NCBI RefSeq assembly: GCF_020907985.1
Contig: NZ_JAJJPA010000006.1
Coordinates: 62,001-126,000, forward strand
Origin: Kitasatospora humi
GTDB taxonomy: Bacteria > Actinomycetota > Actinomycetes > Streptomycetales > Streptomycetaceae
Direction: 5' to 3'
Length of the DNA: 64,000 nucleotides
The translations under genes and the position numbers were made by a program. How positions within the stretch are numbered: position 1 is the first letter of the stretch; every line of letters starts with the position of its first letter. The notes under the pieces were generated by a model. It saw only the letters and a program-made list of their open reading frames with translations. It was not told where the DNA came from and ran no database searches. Below are positions 47,650-56,675 of the stretch, in pieces.

Positions 47650-48456
47650 TCAGAGCTTGGGCACCAGGGTGAAGTACCGGTCCAGCAGGGCCCGGTCCCC
47701 GCTCACCGCCAACTCCGCGGCCGGCCGGCGGCCCCAGAGGTAGAGCAGCAGATCGCTGGCGGTGCCCGCGAGCTCCACCGCCGCCTCGCCGGCGGGCTGC
47801 GACAGCCGCACCTCGTCGCCGTCGAACCGCACGGACCAGCTCTGCGGGCCGTCGGTGCGCCGGAACCCGTAGCTCTCCCCGGCGCCCGGCTGCGCCTGGC
47901 GCCAGGCCCGTCGCACCTTCGCCATCTCCTCGAAGTTCTGCGCGACCGCGTCCGCCGCCAGCTCCGCCTCGACCGGGCTGCCCGGTTCGCCCAACGCCCG
48001 CTCCGCGTCCCACCGGTGGATCGAGAGCTCGATGCACTGCACCCGCAGCCAGAAGCCCGCGGTCCGGCTCGGGGTGTAGCTCCACACCGGGGCGCCGGCC
48101 GGGGTGTCGGCGAAGACCTGCGCCAACCGGGCCGCGCCCTCGGCGAACCAGTCGACCAGGCTCGCTGCCACCGGTCCCAGGAACGGCTTCTCGGCCGGCC
48201 GGCCCGGCTCCGGCCAACCGGCGGTGTCGGCGGGCAGTTCGAGGAACGAGAGGTCCTCGCGGTCCGGGGGCTCGGTCGTGCCGGCGGTGAGCACCTTGCG
48301 CACCAACCGGTGCACCGAACCGAGATGGAGCACCAGGTCGGCGGCCGACCAGTCGGGGCAGGACGGCACGAGTGGTGCGGTACCGGCCTCGGCCGCCCGG
48401 CGGATCGCTAGCTCGAAGGCCGCGCTCTCGCGGCGGAAGTGGCTGATCTGATCCAT
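47650..48456 (-). CDS. Mycothiol-dependent maleylpyruvate isomerase-family protein
   Basis: A 268-residue protein of the MDMPI/DinB-like superfamily. The N-terminal four-helix bundle shows CPDWSAADLVLHLGSVHRLVRKVL and QCIELSIHRWDAERALG, with the three-histidine metal site typical of mycothiol-dependent enzymes, and the C-terminal SCP2-like domain has VRFDGDEVRLSQPAGEAAVELAGTASDLLLYLWGR. Such enzymes isomerise or conjugate small electrophiles using mycothiol. ATG 48456 is preferred, although GAAGGG lies very close to it; GTG at 48465 is an alternative. Divergent from TetR at 48547 and controlled by the twin palindromes at 48496. Confidence 0.85.
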   Translation of the reverse strand: MDQISHFRRESAAFELAIRRAAEAGTAPLVPSCPDWSAADLVLHLGSVHRLVRKVLTAGTTEPPDREDLSFLELPADTAGWPEPGRPAEKPFLGPVAASLVDWFAEGAARLAQVFADTPAGAPVWSYTPSRTAGFWLRVQCIELSIHRWDAERALGEPGSPVEAELAADAVAQNFEEMAKVRRAWRQAQPGAGESYGFRRTDGPQSWSVRFDGDEVRLSQPAGEAAVELAGTASDLLLYLWGRRPAAELAVSGDRALLDRYFTLVPKL

Positions 48457-48495
48457 GCCCTTCACTGTGCTGACCGGCCGTCAGACAGGCAAGCT

Positions 48496-48540
48496 TTGCG
48501 TGGCACGCAAACTTGCGTGCCACGCAAGAACTGCTAGAGT
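48496..48540. promoter_or_regulatory. Twin 15-bp palindromic operators between MDMPI and TetR genes
   Basis: TTGCGTG-G-CACGCAA (48496-48510) and TTGCGTG-C-CACGCAA (48513-48527), centres 17 bp apart. The second overlaps a -35 (TTGCGT 48513-48518) that stands 16 nt before a -10 TAGAGT (48535-48540) for the TetR gene, whose ATG follows 6 nt later (near-leaderless). The first can serve as -35 for the divergent gene. Binding of the TetR protein would block both promoters. Confidence 0.85.
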
Positions 48541-48546
48541 GCCGCC

Positions 48547-49185
48547 ATGACGACGGATCCCGCCGCCGGCACCCCGAGCGGGCTGCGCGAGCAGAAGAAG
48601 CAGGCGACCCGCGACGCGCTGAGCTGGGCCGCCCTGCGGCTCGCGGTCGAGCGCGGCCTGGAGAACGTGCGGGTCGAGGAGATCGCCACGGCGGCCGGGG
48701 TGTCACCGCGGACCTTCAACAACTACTTCTCCAGCAAGCACGAGGCGATCCTGCACCGCCATCTGGACCGCACCCGGCAGGCCGCCGCAGCCCTGCGCGA
48801 ACGCCCGGCCGGCGAACCCCTCTGGTCGGCGATCACCGAGGCCGTACTGAAGCCGTACGGCACGCGGGAGCAGGCGCCGGGCCGCGAGTGGACCGCCGGT
48901 GTGCTCCGCCTGCTGGCCGAACCCGCCCTGCAGGGCGAGTTCGCCCGGGTCGCGATCACCGCGCGGATCGAGCTCGCCCGGGCGATCGCCGAGCGCACCG
49001 GCACCGACGCCGACCGGGACCTCTACCCGGGCCTGACGGCGTCGGCCGTGCTCACCGCCCAACAGGCGGCCGGTGACCAGTGGTTGCGCTGCGACCCACC
49101 GGTGCGGATCACGGCGCTGCTGCGCGAGGCGCTGGCGCTGCTCGCGGCCGGCCTGCCGGATCCCTCGTCCTCCGATCCGAGCTGA
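48547..49185 (+). CDS. TetR-family regulator, probable repressor of the MDMPI and monooxygenase genes
   Basis: A 212-residue TetR protein with the HTH at residues about 20-62 (ATRDALSWAALRLAVERG ... EEIATAAGVSPRTFNNYFSSKHEAIL), the form common in regulators beside oxygenases (SPRTFxNYF). The C-terminal domain is helical, with LRLLAEPALQGEF. It is divergent from the MDMPI gene and 30 nt upstream of an FAD monooxygenase on the same strand. The natural inference is that it senses an aromatic or quinone substrate and derepresses both enzymes. It is probably translated from a near-leaderless transcript. Confidence 0.9.
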   Translation: MTTDPAAGTPSGLREQKKQATRDALSWAALRLAVERGLENVRVEEIATAAGVSPRTFNNYFSSKHEAILHRHLDRTRQAAAALRERPAGEPLWSAITEAVLKPYGTREQAPGREWTAGVLRLLAEPALQGEFARVAITARIELARAIAERTGTDADRDLYPGLTASAVLTAQQAAGDQWLRCDPPVRITALLREALALLAAGLPDPSSSDPS

Positions 49186-49215
49186 TGACTCGTCAGCTAC
49201 TCCTGGGGGCAGACA

Positions 49216-50751
49216 ATGACTATCGACGTGGCCATCGCGGGCGGCGGACCGAACGGGCTGATGCTCGCCTGCGAACTCGCCCTGGCCGGGGTGCGGCCCG
49301 TGGTGCTGGAGCAACTCACCGAACCCAGCCATGAGCCCAAGGCCAACGGGCTGGTCGGCCAGGTGGTCCGGCTCCTCGACCAACGCGGCCTCCACCAGCG
49401 GATCACCGGGCACACGGACCCGCCGGCACCCAGGCCCGGCTACATGTTCGGCGCCTTCCCACTCGACCTCACCGGCCTCGACCCCAACCCGCTCCACGTC
49501 CTGCCGGTGCGGCAGCGCGATCTGGAGTCGCTGCTCGCCGAACGGGCCCGGGAACTGGGCGTCGAGGTGCGGCGCGGCCATCGGCTCGACTCCCTCGCAC
49601 CGGACGCGGACGGAGTCGACCTCCAACTGGCCGGCCCCGACGGCCCGTACCGGCTGCGGGCCCGCTACCTGGTGGGCTGCGACGGCGGGCACAGCACCGT
49701 GCGCAAGCTGGCGGGCATCGCCTTTCCCGGCGTGACCGGGCCCGAAGTGGTCCACCGCGCCGCCCACGTCACGCTGCCCGACGGCTGGGTGGACGAGCGG
49801 ACCGGCGAGTTGGACGTCCCGGGCCACGGCCGGATCCGACCGTTCGGCTACCACCGCACCGAGCGCGGCGTCTTCGTCTTCGCCGCCGTCGTACCGGGCA
49901 AGCCGCTGGTCGCCGTGCTGGAGTGGGAGGCGGCCCCGAAGGCAGCCGAACCACCCTTGACCTTCGAGGAGTTGAGCGAGGCGGCCAACCGTGTGCTGGG
50001 CGCTCGACTGCCGCTCACCGCACCGACCGGCCCTGGCCCGCACCTGCTGCGCCGCCACCGCGGCGCAAACACCCGCCTGGCCGAGCGCTACCGCAGCGGA
50101 CGGGTGCTGCTGGCCGGCGACGCCGCCCACGTGCATTCGGCGGTCGGCGGCCCCGGCCTCAACCTCGGCCTGCAAGACGTCGCCAACCTCGGCTGGAAGC
50201 TGGCCGCCGAGGTGCACGGCTGGGCGCCGCCCGGCCTGCTGGACAGCTACCAGAGCGAGCGGCGCCCGGTCGGCGAGCGGGTGTTCATGCATTCCCAGGC
50301 GCAGCTCGCACTGATGGCCCCCGGGCCGACCGTCACGGCGCTGCGGACGCTCTTCGGCGAACTGCTGGCCGACCCGGCCAACACCCGCCGGATCGCCGAA
50401 CTGCTCGCCGGCTCCGATCTGCGGTACCCGGTGGGCTGCTCGCACCCGTGGGCCGGGCGGTTCGTCCCGGAGCTCACCGGCCTGCGGGTCGCCGGTCTGC
50501 GGGTTGCCGAACTGCTGCACGGTGCGCAGCCGTTGCTGCTCGACCTGAGCGCCGACGGCCGATTCGCCCCGCTGGCGCACGGCTGGCGGGACCGGGTGGC
50601 GGTGCAACGGACCGACTGTCCGGGCGAGTCGACCGCGGCGCTGCTCATCCGACCCGACGGGTACCTGGCGTGGGCCGCCGACCACGACGGAGCGCCGCAG
50701 GAGCTGCACGAGGCGCTGACCCGCTGGTTCGGCGAGCCGCTCGCCGACTGA
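49216..50751 (+). CDS. FAD-dependent aromatic monooxygenase (PheA/TfdB type)
   Basis: A 511-residue class A flavoprotein hydroxylase. It carries VAIAGGGPNGLMLACEL, the central [19 protein letters not shown] and [36 protein letters not shown], plus the thioredoxin-like C-terminal domain usual in this group. It hydroxylates an aromatic substrate using NAD(P)H and O2. It differs from the rox gene at 592 by a longer N-terminal half (PNPLHVLPVRQRDLESLLAERA) and lacks the rifamycin-associated element, so I do not call it Rox. It is co-transcribed with TetR 30 nt upstream; GGGGG ribosome site. The substrate is unknown. Confidence 0.9.
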   Translation: MTIDVAIAGGGPNGLMLACELALAGVRPVVLEQLTEPSHEPKANGLVGQVVRLLDQRGLHQRITGHTDPPAPRPGYMFGAFPLDLTGLDPNPLHVLPVRQRDLESLLAERARELGVEVRRGHRLDSLAPDADGVDLQLAGPDGPYRLRARYLVGCDGGHSTVRKLAGIAFPGVTGPEVVHRAAHVTLPDGWVDERTGELDVPGHGRIRPFGYHRTERGVFVFAAVVPGKPLVAVLEWEAAPKAAEPPLTFEELSEAANRVLGARLPLTAPTGPGPHLLRRHRGANTRLAERYRSGRVLLAGDAAHVHSAVGGPGLNLGLQDVANLGWKLAAEVHGWAPPGLLDSYQSERRPVGERVFMHSQAQLALMAPGPTVTALRTLFGELLADPANTRRIAELLAGSDLRYPVGCSHPWAGRFVPELTGLRVAGLRVAELLHGAQPLLLDLSADGRFAPLAHGWRDRVAVQRTDCPGESTAALLIRPDGYLAWAADHDGAPQELHEALTRWFGEPLAD

Positions 50752-50860
50752 CCGGCGGGCGGGCCGGGCTGTCGGGTCCGTCCCGCCCCGACCCGTTATT
50801 CGATGGCCCGGCCTCCCGGCCGCTCCTACAGTGGCACCACGTCCACTCATGGAGCCGATC

Positions 50861-52591
50861 ATGCGCACGCACTATCCCCGGACGCCCCACCTGCCCTGGT
50901 CGCCGGGCGCCTCCGGGGACGACGTCCGCACCGGTGACCTGTCCGGGCTGCGCGGCCTGGAGGTGGTGGTCACCGAGAAGCTCGACGGCGAGAACACCAC
51001 CCTCTACCAGGACGGTCTGCACGCCCGGTCGCTGGACTCCGCACACCATCCGTCCCGTACCTGGGTCAAGGCGCTGCAGGCGCGGATCGGGCCCGGCATC
51101 CCGGCCGGTTGGCGGATCTGCGGCGAGAACCTCTACGCCCGGCACTCGATCCCGTACCGCGAGCTGGACGGCTTCTTCTACGGGTTCTCCGTCTGGGACG
51201 ACCAGGACCGCTGCCTGGACTGGGACGCGACCGTGCGGTGGCTGCGCGCCCGGGGCGTACCCGTGCCGCGGGTGCTCTGGCGCGGCCTGCTGGACGAACG
51301 GGCACTGCGGGCCCTGAAGCTCGACCTGGACCGCCAGGAGGGCTATGTGGTGCGCAGCGTCGCGGGGTTCTCCCGGGCCGAGTTCGGGCAACGGGTCGCC
51401 AAGTGGGTCCGGGCCGGCCATGTGCGGACCAGCACGCACTGGATGCACGCGGCGGTGGTGCCCAATGAGCTGGGCCCGGCCGCCGCGTTCTGGGCGGTCC
51501 GCTCGGGAGCGGCGCCCGAGCCGGCCCCCCTGCTGGCAGCGCTCGAAGCGACCGCGGGCCTCGACCTCGGCTCGCCGGAGCGCCGGGTGGCCGTGGCCGC
51601 CGAGCGGCTCGACATGCTGGGCCGCACCGGCGACGCCCGGCTGGCCGGCGTGCTCGCCGCCCTGCTCCAGGGCACCCCGCGGGGCCGCCTGGCCGGCCGG
51701 CTGGCCGGCGTGATCGGCGTGCCGTTGGCCCGGCGCGTTGCCGACCTGGTCGGGCTGCACGACCGGCTGCTGCGCCCGTACCCGGACCAGGACCGCCCAA
51801 CCGGCCTGCGGCGCTTGGCGATCGCGGCCGACCTCGGGGTGCTGCACGCGGTCGCGGCGGCCGCTGCGGCCACCGATGAGGAGCGCGAGCACGTCGATTG
51901 GTCCGCGCTGCACGCCGAGGACGCCGGGCTGCTCGGCCCCGCGCCGCTGGCGCCACTGCGCACCGAGCTGCGCGCGGCGCTGGCCGGTCGGCCCCCCGAA
52001 GTGCTGGACCGCTGCTGGGCGCAGGCCCGGGAGGCCTTCGCGGCCGGGCGGCTCAGCACGGCGGCCGAGGCGGTGGCCGCGACCTGGCGCTGGCGGGACG
52101 GTGCCTTCCCGAAGCTGATCCAGCTGGTCGGCCCGGCCGGCAGCGGCAAGAGCAGCTTCGCCCGCGGTCTCCAGGGAGTCGAACGCTCCATCGCACTGGA
52201 CGAGTTGCGCGCCGACCGGGGTGACCGCGGCGACCAGCGCGCCAACGGCGAGGTGCTGCGCGACGGACTGGCCCGGCTGGACGCCGCACTGGCGGCCGGC
52301 GGCACGGTCGTCTGGGACGCCACCTCACTCAACCGCCACCAGCGCGCCCAGGTGCACGCGGTGGCGCAGCGCCGCGACGCCCTGACCACCCACGCGGTGC
52401 TGCTCGCTGACGAGACCGAGCTGCGCCGCCGCAACGCCGTCCGCGAGCACCCGGTGCCCGACGGCGTCCTCACCGCCCAACTGCGACGGTTCACCCCGCC
52501 CTACCCCGGCGAGGCCCACCGCACCTGGTACGTCGGGCCGGGCGGCGCGGTGGCGGACCGCGACGACGCCCAGGTCACCGAGGAGCACTGA
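50861..52591 (+). CDS. RNA ligase - polynucleotide kinase fusion
   Basis: A 576-residue two-domain repair enzyme. Residues 1-200 are an RNA ligase of the nucleotidyltransferase superfamily: motif I VVTEKLDGENTTLY with catalytic lysine K40, WRICGENLYARHSIPY, motif IIIa-type FFYGFSVWD, motif IV QEGYVVRS and motif V VAKWVR. Residues about 220-410 are helical and unassigned. The C-terminal 415-560 is a P-loop kinase: Walker A GPAGSGKSS (K430) and TVVWDATSLNRHQRAQV, as in T4 Pnkp-type kinases that phosphorylate 5'-OH ends. Healing and sealing of RNA breaks is inferred. I start at ATG 50861 (GGAG 6 nt upstream). Its stop overlaps the next start in TGATG, so the two proteins are translated together. 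Confidence 0.88.
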   Translation: MRTHYPRTPHLPWSPGASGDDVRTGDLSGLRGLEVVVTEKLDGENTTLYQDGLHARSLDSAHHPSRTWVKALQARIGPGIPAGWRICGENLYARHSIPYRELDGFFYGFSVWDDQDRCLDWDATVRWLRARGVPVPRVLWRGLLDERALRALKLDLDRQEGYVVRSVAGFSRAEFGQRVAKWVRAGHVRTSTHWMHAAVVPNELGPAAAFWAVRSGAAPEPAPLLAALEATAGLDLGSPERRVAVAAERLDMLGRTGDARLAGVLAALLQGTPRGRLAGRLAGVIGVPLARRVADLVGLHDRLLRPYPDQDRPTGLRRLAIAADLGVLHAVAAAAAATDEEREHVDWSALHAEDAGLLGPAPLAPLRTELRAALAGRPPEVLDRCWAQAREAFAAGRLSTAAEAVAATWRWRDGAFPKLIQLVGPAGSGKSSFARGLQGVERSIALDELRADRGDRGDQRANGEVLRDGLARLDAALAAGGTVVWDATSLNRHQRAQVHAVAQRRDALTTHAVLLADETELRRRNAVREHPVPDGVLTAQLRRFTPPYPGEAHRTWYVGPGGAVADRDDAQVTEEH

Positions 52592-55503
52592 TGCGCACCA
52601 GCGAGCAGATCTACCACCAGGTCCGCTGGGACCCGCGGTTCGACCCGGCGCGCTTCGTGCTCGGGGTGAGCCGGCGGCAGGCCGAGCCCAAGCGGATCGC
52701 GCTGCCGGCCTTCGTGCCGGGCGGCGACATCCCCTGGCACCGGGTGCTGTTCGTGGAGGCCGACGGTGAGTTGGTGTGGGACCGTGCCACCGGCCTCGAC
52801 GTGCTGGACCGCGGCACGGCCGGGCGGGTCCGCGAACCGCGCCGCCTGGGTGCGCCGTTCTTCACCGCGCGCCCGGTCCACCGGTGGGACGGCGCGGCCG
52901 GTGCCTGGCGTGCGGCCGAGGCGGATCCCGAACTCCACGGCGCCCCGGGCAGGCCGCACCCGCGGGTGGTCACCTGGAACGTCCTGTGGGACCGCTATGA
53001 CGGCGACCGGATCGCCACCGCGCGGCGCCGGCCGCTGCTGCTCGCCGCACTCGCCGACGCCGACGCCGACGTGATCGCGCTGCAGGAGGTCGAGCCCGCG
53101 CTGCTCGACCTGCTGCTGCGAACGCCCTGGGTGCGCGCCGACTACGCGGTGAGCTGCGCCCCGGACGGCCGGGACGTCACCGAGCACGGCCTGCTGCTGC
53201 TGAGCCGCCTGCCGGTGCGCGAGGCGGCGCTGCACTCCCTGGGCCCGCACAAGGCGGTCGCCGCGCTGACCGTGGAGACCGCCACCGGCCCGCTGGTGGT
53301 CGCGGCGACCCATCTGAGCAGCGACCACTCGGAGCACGGCGCTGCCAAGCGGGAGACCGAACTCGCCGAGCTGGCTGCGGGATTGGCGGCGGTCCCGGGC
53401 GATCTGCTGCTGCTCGGCGACTTCAACGACGGCCGCGAGGGGGCCCTGGGGCCGGGGACGGTGCTGGGGATGCGTGACGCCTGGACCGAGGTGCACGGCC
53501 CGGCCGACCACACGCCCACCTTCGACCCGACCGCCAATCCGCTCGCCGCCGTCTCCTCGCTGACCGGGCGGGCGGCACGGCTGGACCGCATCCTGCTGCG
53601 TCCCGGCGGCCCGCGCATCGCCGCCGCCGAGTTGCTCGGGCGAGTCGCCGGGCCGGACGGGCTGTTCGTGTCGGACCATTACGGTGTGGCGAGCCAACTG
53701 AACCTGGACGACCCGCCGGGCGGAGCGCTCGACCTCGCGCCCACGGCCCGCACGGCGGTGGCCTGGCTACCGCCGGACGAGGTGTGGCCCGCCATCCAGG
53801 AGGTGCGCCGCCGGTACGACCGCCAGGTTCACCGCTGGCCGCCGCACGTCAACCTGCTCTTCGGCTTCGTCCCGGAGTCCGCGTTCGACCGGGCCGCACC
53901 GCTGGTCGCGGCGGCCGCCGCCGAGGTCGCGCCGTTCACCGCGCGGCTGGCCGGTGTGAACAGCTTCAAGCACCACGGCGATGCGACGGTCTGGCTCGAC
54001 CCGGCGGCCGACGGCGAGGAGCCGTGGGCCGCCCTGCGGGACGAGCTGCTGCGACGCTTCCCACGCTGCCGGGGGCGTGCTCCGGGGTTCACCCCGCATC
54101 TGAGCCTCGGCCGGAGCAACGACCCGCAGACCGTGGTCGCCTTCGCGGAACGGCACCTCGACACCATGTGGGCCGATGTCGGCGCGGTCGTGCTGCTGTC
54201 CCGCCGGGGCGCCGGACCGATGCGTCCGCGTGCCGTGGTCGCGCTGGGCACGGGCGAGCTGCGGTGGCTGCCGGAGGCGCGCGGCGGCTGGCCACCCTCG
54301 TACGAGGAGCCCGACGCGGCGGAGGTCGACGCGGCGGAGGTCGAGGCGACGGCGGTCGACGCGGCGGAGGTCGACGCGACGGCGGCTGAGGCGACGGCGG
54401 TTGACGCGGCGCTGCAGCTGGTGACGCGGGCGCTGGCGCCGAGCGGCGCGGTGATCGAGGTCGTCGGCTCGCGGCGGATGGGGTGCGCGCTGGACGGGTC
54501 CGACCTGGACCTGGTGGCCGTGCTGCCCGGCGAGGCGCGGCTCGGCGACCTCAAGCAGCGGCTGGCCGGCGAGCTGCCCGCCGGCACCGCCGTGCGCGAG
54601 GTGCTCGGCGCCCGGGTGCCCGGCCTGCGGTTCCGTCTGGGCGCGCTCGGCGTCGACCTGGTGCTGGTGGGCTCCGGGGCGTTGCCGCCCGCCGAGGCGG
54701 TGGCGCGGCGCGCCGAACTCGGGGAGACCGCCGCGCTCGCGTTGAGCGCGGTGAGCGATGCGGCCGCGGTGCGCGCGGCCGTCGGCGGCCGGCACCCGGC
54801 CTTCACCCGGCTGGCCCGCGAAGTAAAGGCCTGGGCCAGGGCGCGCGGCCTGGTCGGCGCGCCGTTCGGCGGACTGCCCGGACTGGCCTGGGCCGTGCTG
54901 GCAGCCCGCACCGTGCTCGGGCACCCCGAGCTGGACGGCGCCCTGCTCCTGGGCGCCTTCTTCGGTGACTGGGCGGCCTGGGACTGGCAGCGGCCGGTGC
55001 GCCTCGGGGCGGGGGACGGCGGCTCGCACCCGCCCGGCACCGTACTGACGCCGTCCGAGCCGGTCCGCAGCTGCACCGGGCAGCTGCTGCCGGGGAGCCT
55101 GGAGCTGCTGAGCCAGGAGCTCTACCGCGCCTGGGAGTTGACGGAGGCCGGGGGTGACCCGTGGCCGGAGCTGCTGGCCGGCCCGCCGCTGCACCGCCGT
55201 CATGCGGGCTGGGCGACGGTCTCACTGCGCGCGCCCGATCCCGAGGCCTTCCAGGGGCTGCTCGGCCGGACGCGCGGTCGGCTGCCGGCCCTGCTCGCCG
55301 CCCTCTCCGAGGACTGCCCCGACCTGCACGCCTGGCCGCGCCCGTTCGAAGCCGGCCCGACGTCGGCCCGGTACGCGATCGGCCTCGGTCAACACCCGCC
55401 CGACCCCGCCCGCCTCGCCGAGCTCACCGATCCCTGGACCACCGGACTGCCCGGAGTCACCGTCGAGTGGCAACCCGGCGGCGACGTACCCACGTTGCGC
55501 TGA
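52591..55503 (+). CDS. MJ1316-EEP-2H-poly(A)-polymerase-like RNA repair fusion
   Basis: A 970-residue, four-module protein. 1-70: MJ1316/DUF504 RNA-end-recognition domain (IYHQVRWDPRFDPARFVLGV, PWHRVLFVEADGELVWDR). 124-370: endonuclease/exonuclease/phosphatase (EEP) domain with VVTWNVLWDR, LQEVEP, GDFND and SDHYGV. 390-560: 2H phosphoesterase with PPHVNLLF and TPHLSLGRS, the two HxN/S motifs. 575-607: Ala/Glu/Asp/Val repeat linker. 608-860: nucleotidyltransferase with GSRRMGCALDGSDLDLV, third acid VDLVLVG, and the PAP-type helical domain LAREVKAWARARGLVGAPFG; then an RNA-binding-like tail. It would recognise, trim, remove 2',3'-cyclic phosphate and re-extend RNA ends before the upstream ligase seals them. 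The roles are inferred from family knowledge. Confidence 0.88.
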   Translation: MRTSEQIYHQVRWDPRFDPARFVLGVSRRQAEPKRIALPAFVPGGDIPWHRVLFVEADGELVWDRATGLDVLDRGTAGRVREPRRLGAPFFTARPVHRWDGAAGAWRAAEADPELHGAPGRPHPRVVTWNVLWDRYDGDRIATARRRPLLLAALADADADVIALQEVEPALLDLLLRTPWVRADYAVSCAPDGRDVTEHGLLLLSRLPVREAALHSLGPHKAVAALTVETATGPLVVAATHLSSDHSEHGAAKRETELAELAAGLAAVPGDLLLLGDFNDGREGALGPGTVLGMRDAWTEVHGPADHTPTFDPTANPLAAVSSLTGRAARLDRILLRPGGPRIAAAELLGRVAGPDGLFVSDHYGVASQLNLDDPPGGALDLAPTARTAVAWLPPDEVWPAIQEVRRRYDRQVHRWPPHVNLLFGFVPESAFDRAAPLVAAAAAEVAPFTARLAGVNSFKHHGDATVWLDPAADGEEPWAALRDELLRRFPRCRGRAPGFTPHLSLGRSNDPQTVVAFAERHLDTMWADVGAVVLLSRRGAGPMRPRAVVALGTGELRWLPEARGGWPPSYEEPDAAEVDAAEVEATAVDAAEVDATAAEATAVDAALQLVTRALAPSGAVIEVVGSRRMGCALDGSDLDLVAVLPGEARLGDLKQRLAGELPAGTAVREVLGARVPGLRFRLGALGVDLVLVGSGALPPAEAVARRAELGETAALALSAVSDAAAVRAAVGGRHPAFTRLAREVKAWARARGLVGAPFGGLPGLAWAVLAARTVLGHPELDGALLLGAFFGDWAAWDWQRPVRLGAGDGGSHPPGTVLTPSEPVRSCTGQLLPGSLELLSQELYRAWELTEAGGDPWPELLAGPPLHRRHAGWATVSLRAPDPEAFQGLLGRTRGRLPALLAALSEDCPDLHAWPRPFEAGPTSARYAIGLGQHPPDPARLAELTDPWTTGLPGVTVEWQPGGDVPTLR

Positions 55504-55616
55504 CCTGCTGCTCGCCTTCTTCGTCGCTTGGTACTCCGGTAGTACTCCAGTGAGACCTCGTGGTCTCCGCCGGGCCGGATGGCGGGAGAGCTTGTATCTC
55601 CGACGGGGAGGCCTCG

Positions 55617-55636
55617 GGGCGGCGTAGACGCCGCCC
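55617..55636 (+). terminator. Hairpin downstream of the RNA-repair operon
   Basis: 9-bp arms GGGCGGCGT / ACGCCGCCC around a 2-nt AG, 114 nt after the operon stop. Best terminator candidate in the 484-nt gap 55504-55987. Confidence 0.45.
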
Positions 55637-55745
55637 GTTGGCGGGTGCCAGTGGCAGGTTCGAGAACGGCGTCCTCGTCGAGCGCAGCGAGGTGGCGGCA
55701 TGACCCAGTCCCTCGATCCCGGCAGCCACGCAGTCGAGGTTCCAG

Positions 55746-55890
55746 CCCTGGGAGACGGTCTACGGCTACTTCGCCAAGTGGGCCAAAGAAGGCGTGTTCG
55801 CCCAGCTCAACGGACTGCTACGGGATCTCGTGCGCCAGAGCGAGGGGCGCGGTGGCAGCCCCGAGGGTGTGGTGCCGGTGGGCTGGCGGC
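55746..55890 (+). pseudogene. Remnant of an IS5-family transposase
   Basis: The plus strand encodes PWETVYGYFAKWAKEGVF followed by AQLNGLLRDLVRQSEGR in one frame. This is the DUF4096-type N-terminal region of IS5-family transposases (P-W-x-x-V-Y-x-x-F-x-x-W). There is no start, no catalytic DDE part and no visible inverted repeats, so only a fragment survives. It marks an old insertion just after the RNA-repair operon. Confidence 0.6.
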
Positions 55891-55987
55891 TTGTACGGGG
55901 AGATCAACTCGGTTGCGGGCGCCTGAGTTGATCACTAGGGTGCGGATGTTCTGCTGCTCGACGACGTAACGAAGGTGGCGCCCGCCC

Positions 55988-56647
55988 ATGACCTCGACTG
56001 ATCTGCTCCCGCCCATCGGGCCGGTCACGGCGGACGACCTTGCCGAAGGCCTGCGGCTGGTGGTCGCGCTGCTGCGCCAGCCGGCCGCCCTCTCTGCGGA
56101 CTGGAGCCGTCCGGCCGGGACGCTGGACATGGACTGCTGGGAGACCGCCGAACACCTTGCTGACTGCTTCTTCTTTTACGGCACGCAGCTTGCCCAGCAG
56201 TCACCGCCCGTCGAGACCTTCCTGTCGTTCGTCGAGCATCGGTCCGCACCGGGCAGGCCCGCGAGCGTGATCTCCAGTGAGCGCGAGTCCGGGGTCGAGG
56301 GCCTGGTGCAGGTGGTGGAGGCCTGCGGGGCGCTCCACATCGCGATGGTGCGGACGTCGGCACCGGAGGCACGTGCCTTCCACCCCATGGGGACGACGGA
56401 CCCCGAGGGTTCGGCGGCCATGGGCCTGGTCGAGCTCTTCGTCCACGGTTACGACCTGTCCTGCGGGCTCGGCCTGCACTGGACCGCCCCGGCCGGCCTC
56501 TCCGCCCGGGCGCTGCACCGCCTCTTCCCCGACACTCCGGCGGACACCGACCCCTGGGCGACCCTGCTCTGGGCCACCGGCCGCGGTGACCTGCCCGGAC
56601 GTGAGCGGGTGACGGCGGACTGGCGCTGGCACAGCGCACCCCGCTGA
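55988..56647 (+). CDS. MDMPI/DinB-like protein
   Basis: A 219-residue DinB-like four-helix protein: TAEHLADCFFFYGTQLAQQ near residue 55 and GLVELFVHGYDLSCGLGLHW near 150 give the metal-binding histidines of the maleylpyruvate isomerase N-terminal family. The closing RVTADWRWHSAP is the common family tail. It lacks the SCP2-like C-terminal domain found in the 48456 protein. It probably uses mycothiol, or is a related metal-binding protein of unknown role. It starts at ATG 55988 and stands alone, after the decayed transposase strip. Confidence 0.8.
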   Translation: MTSTDLLPPIGPVTADDLAEGLRLVVALLRQPAALSADWSRPAGTLDMDCWETAEHLADCFFFYGTQLAQQSPPVETFLSFVEHRSAPGRPASVISSERESGVEGLVQVVEACGALHIAMVRTSAPEARAFHPMGTTDPEGSAAMGLVELFVHGYDLSCGLGLHWTAPAGLSARALHRLFPDTPADTDPWATLLWATGRGDLPGRERVTADWRWHSAPR

Positions 56648-56675
56648 GACGCCAACGCCCGGGTCATGGCGGCAT

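Noticed and set aside
54307..54410. Ala/Glu/Asp/Val codon repeats inside the RNA-repair fusion as a possible separate element
   Set aside because: They keep frame and length of a flexible linker between the 2H and polymerase modules; no sign of insertion.
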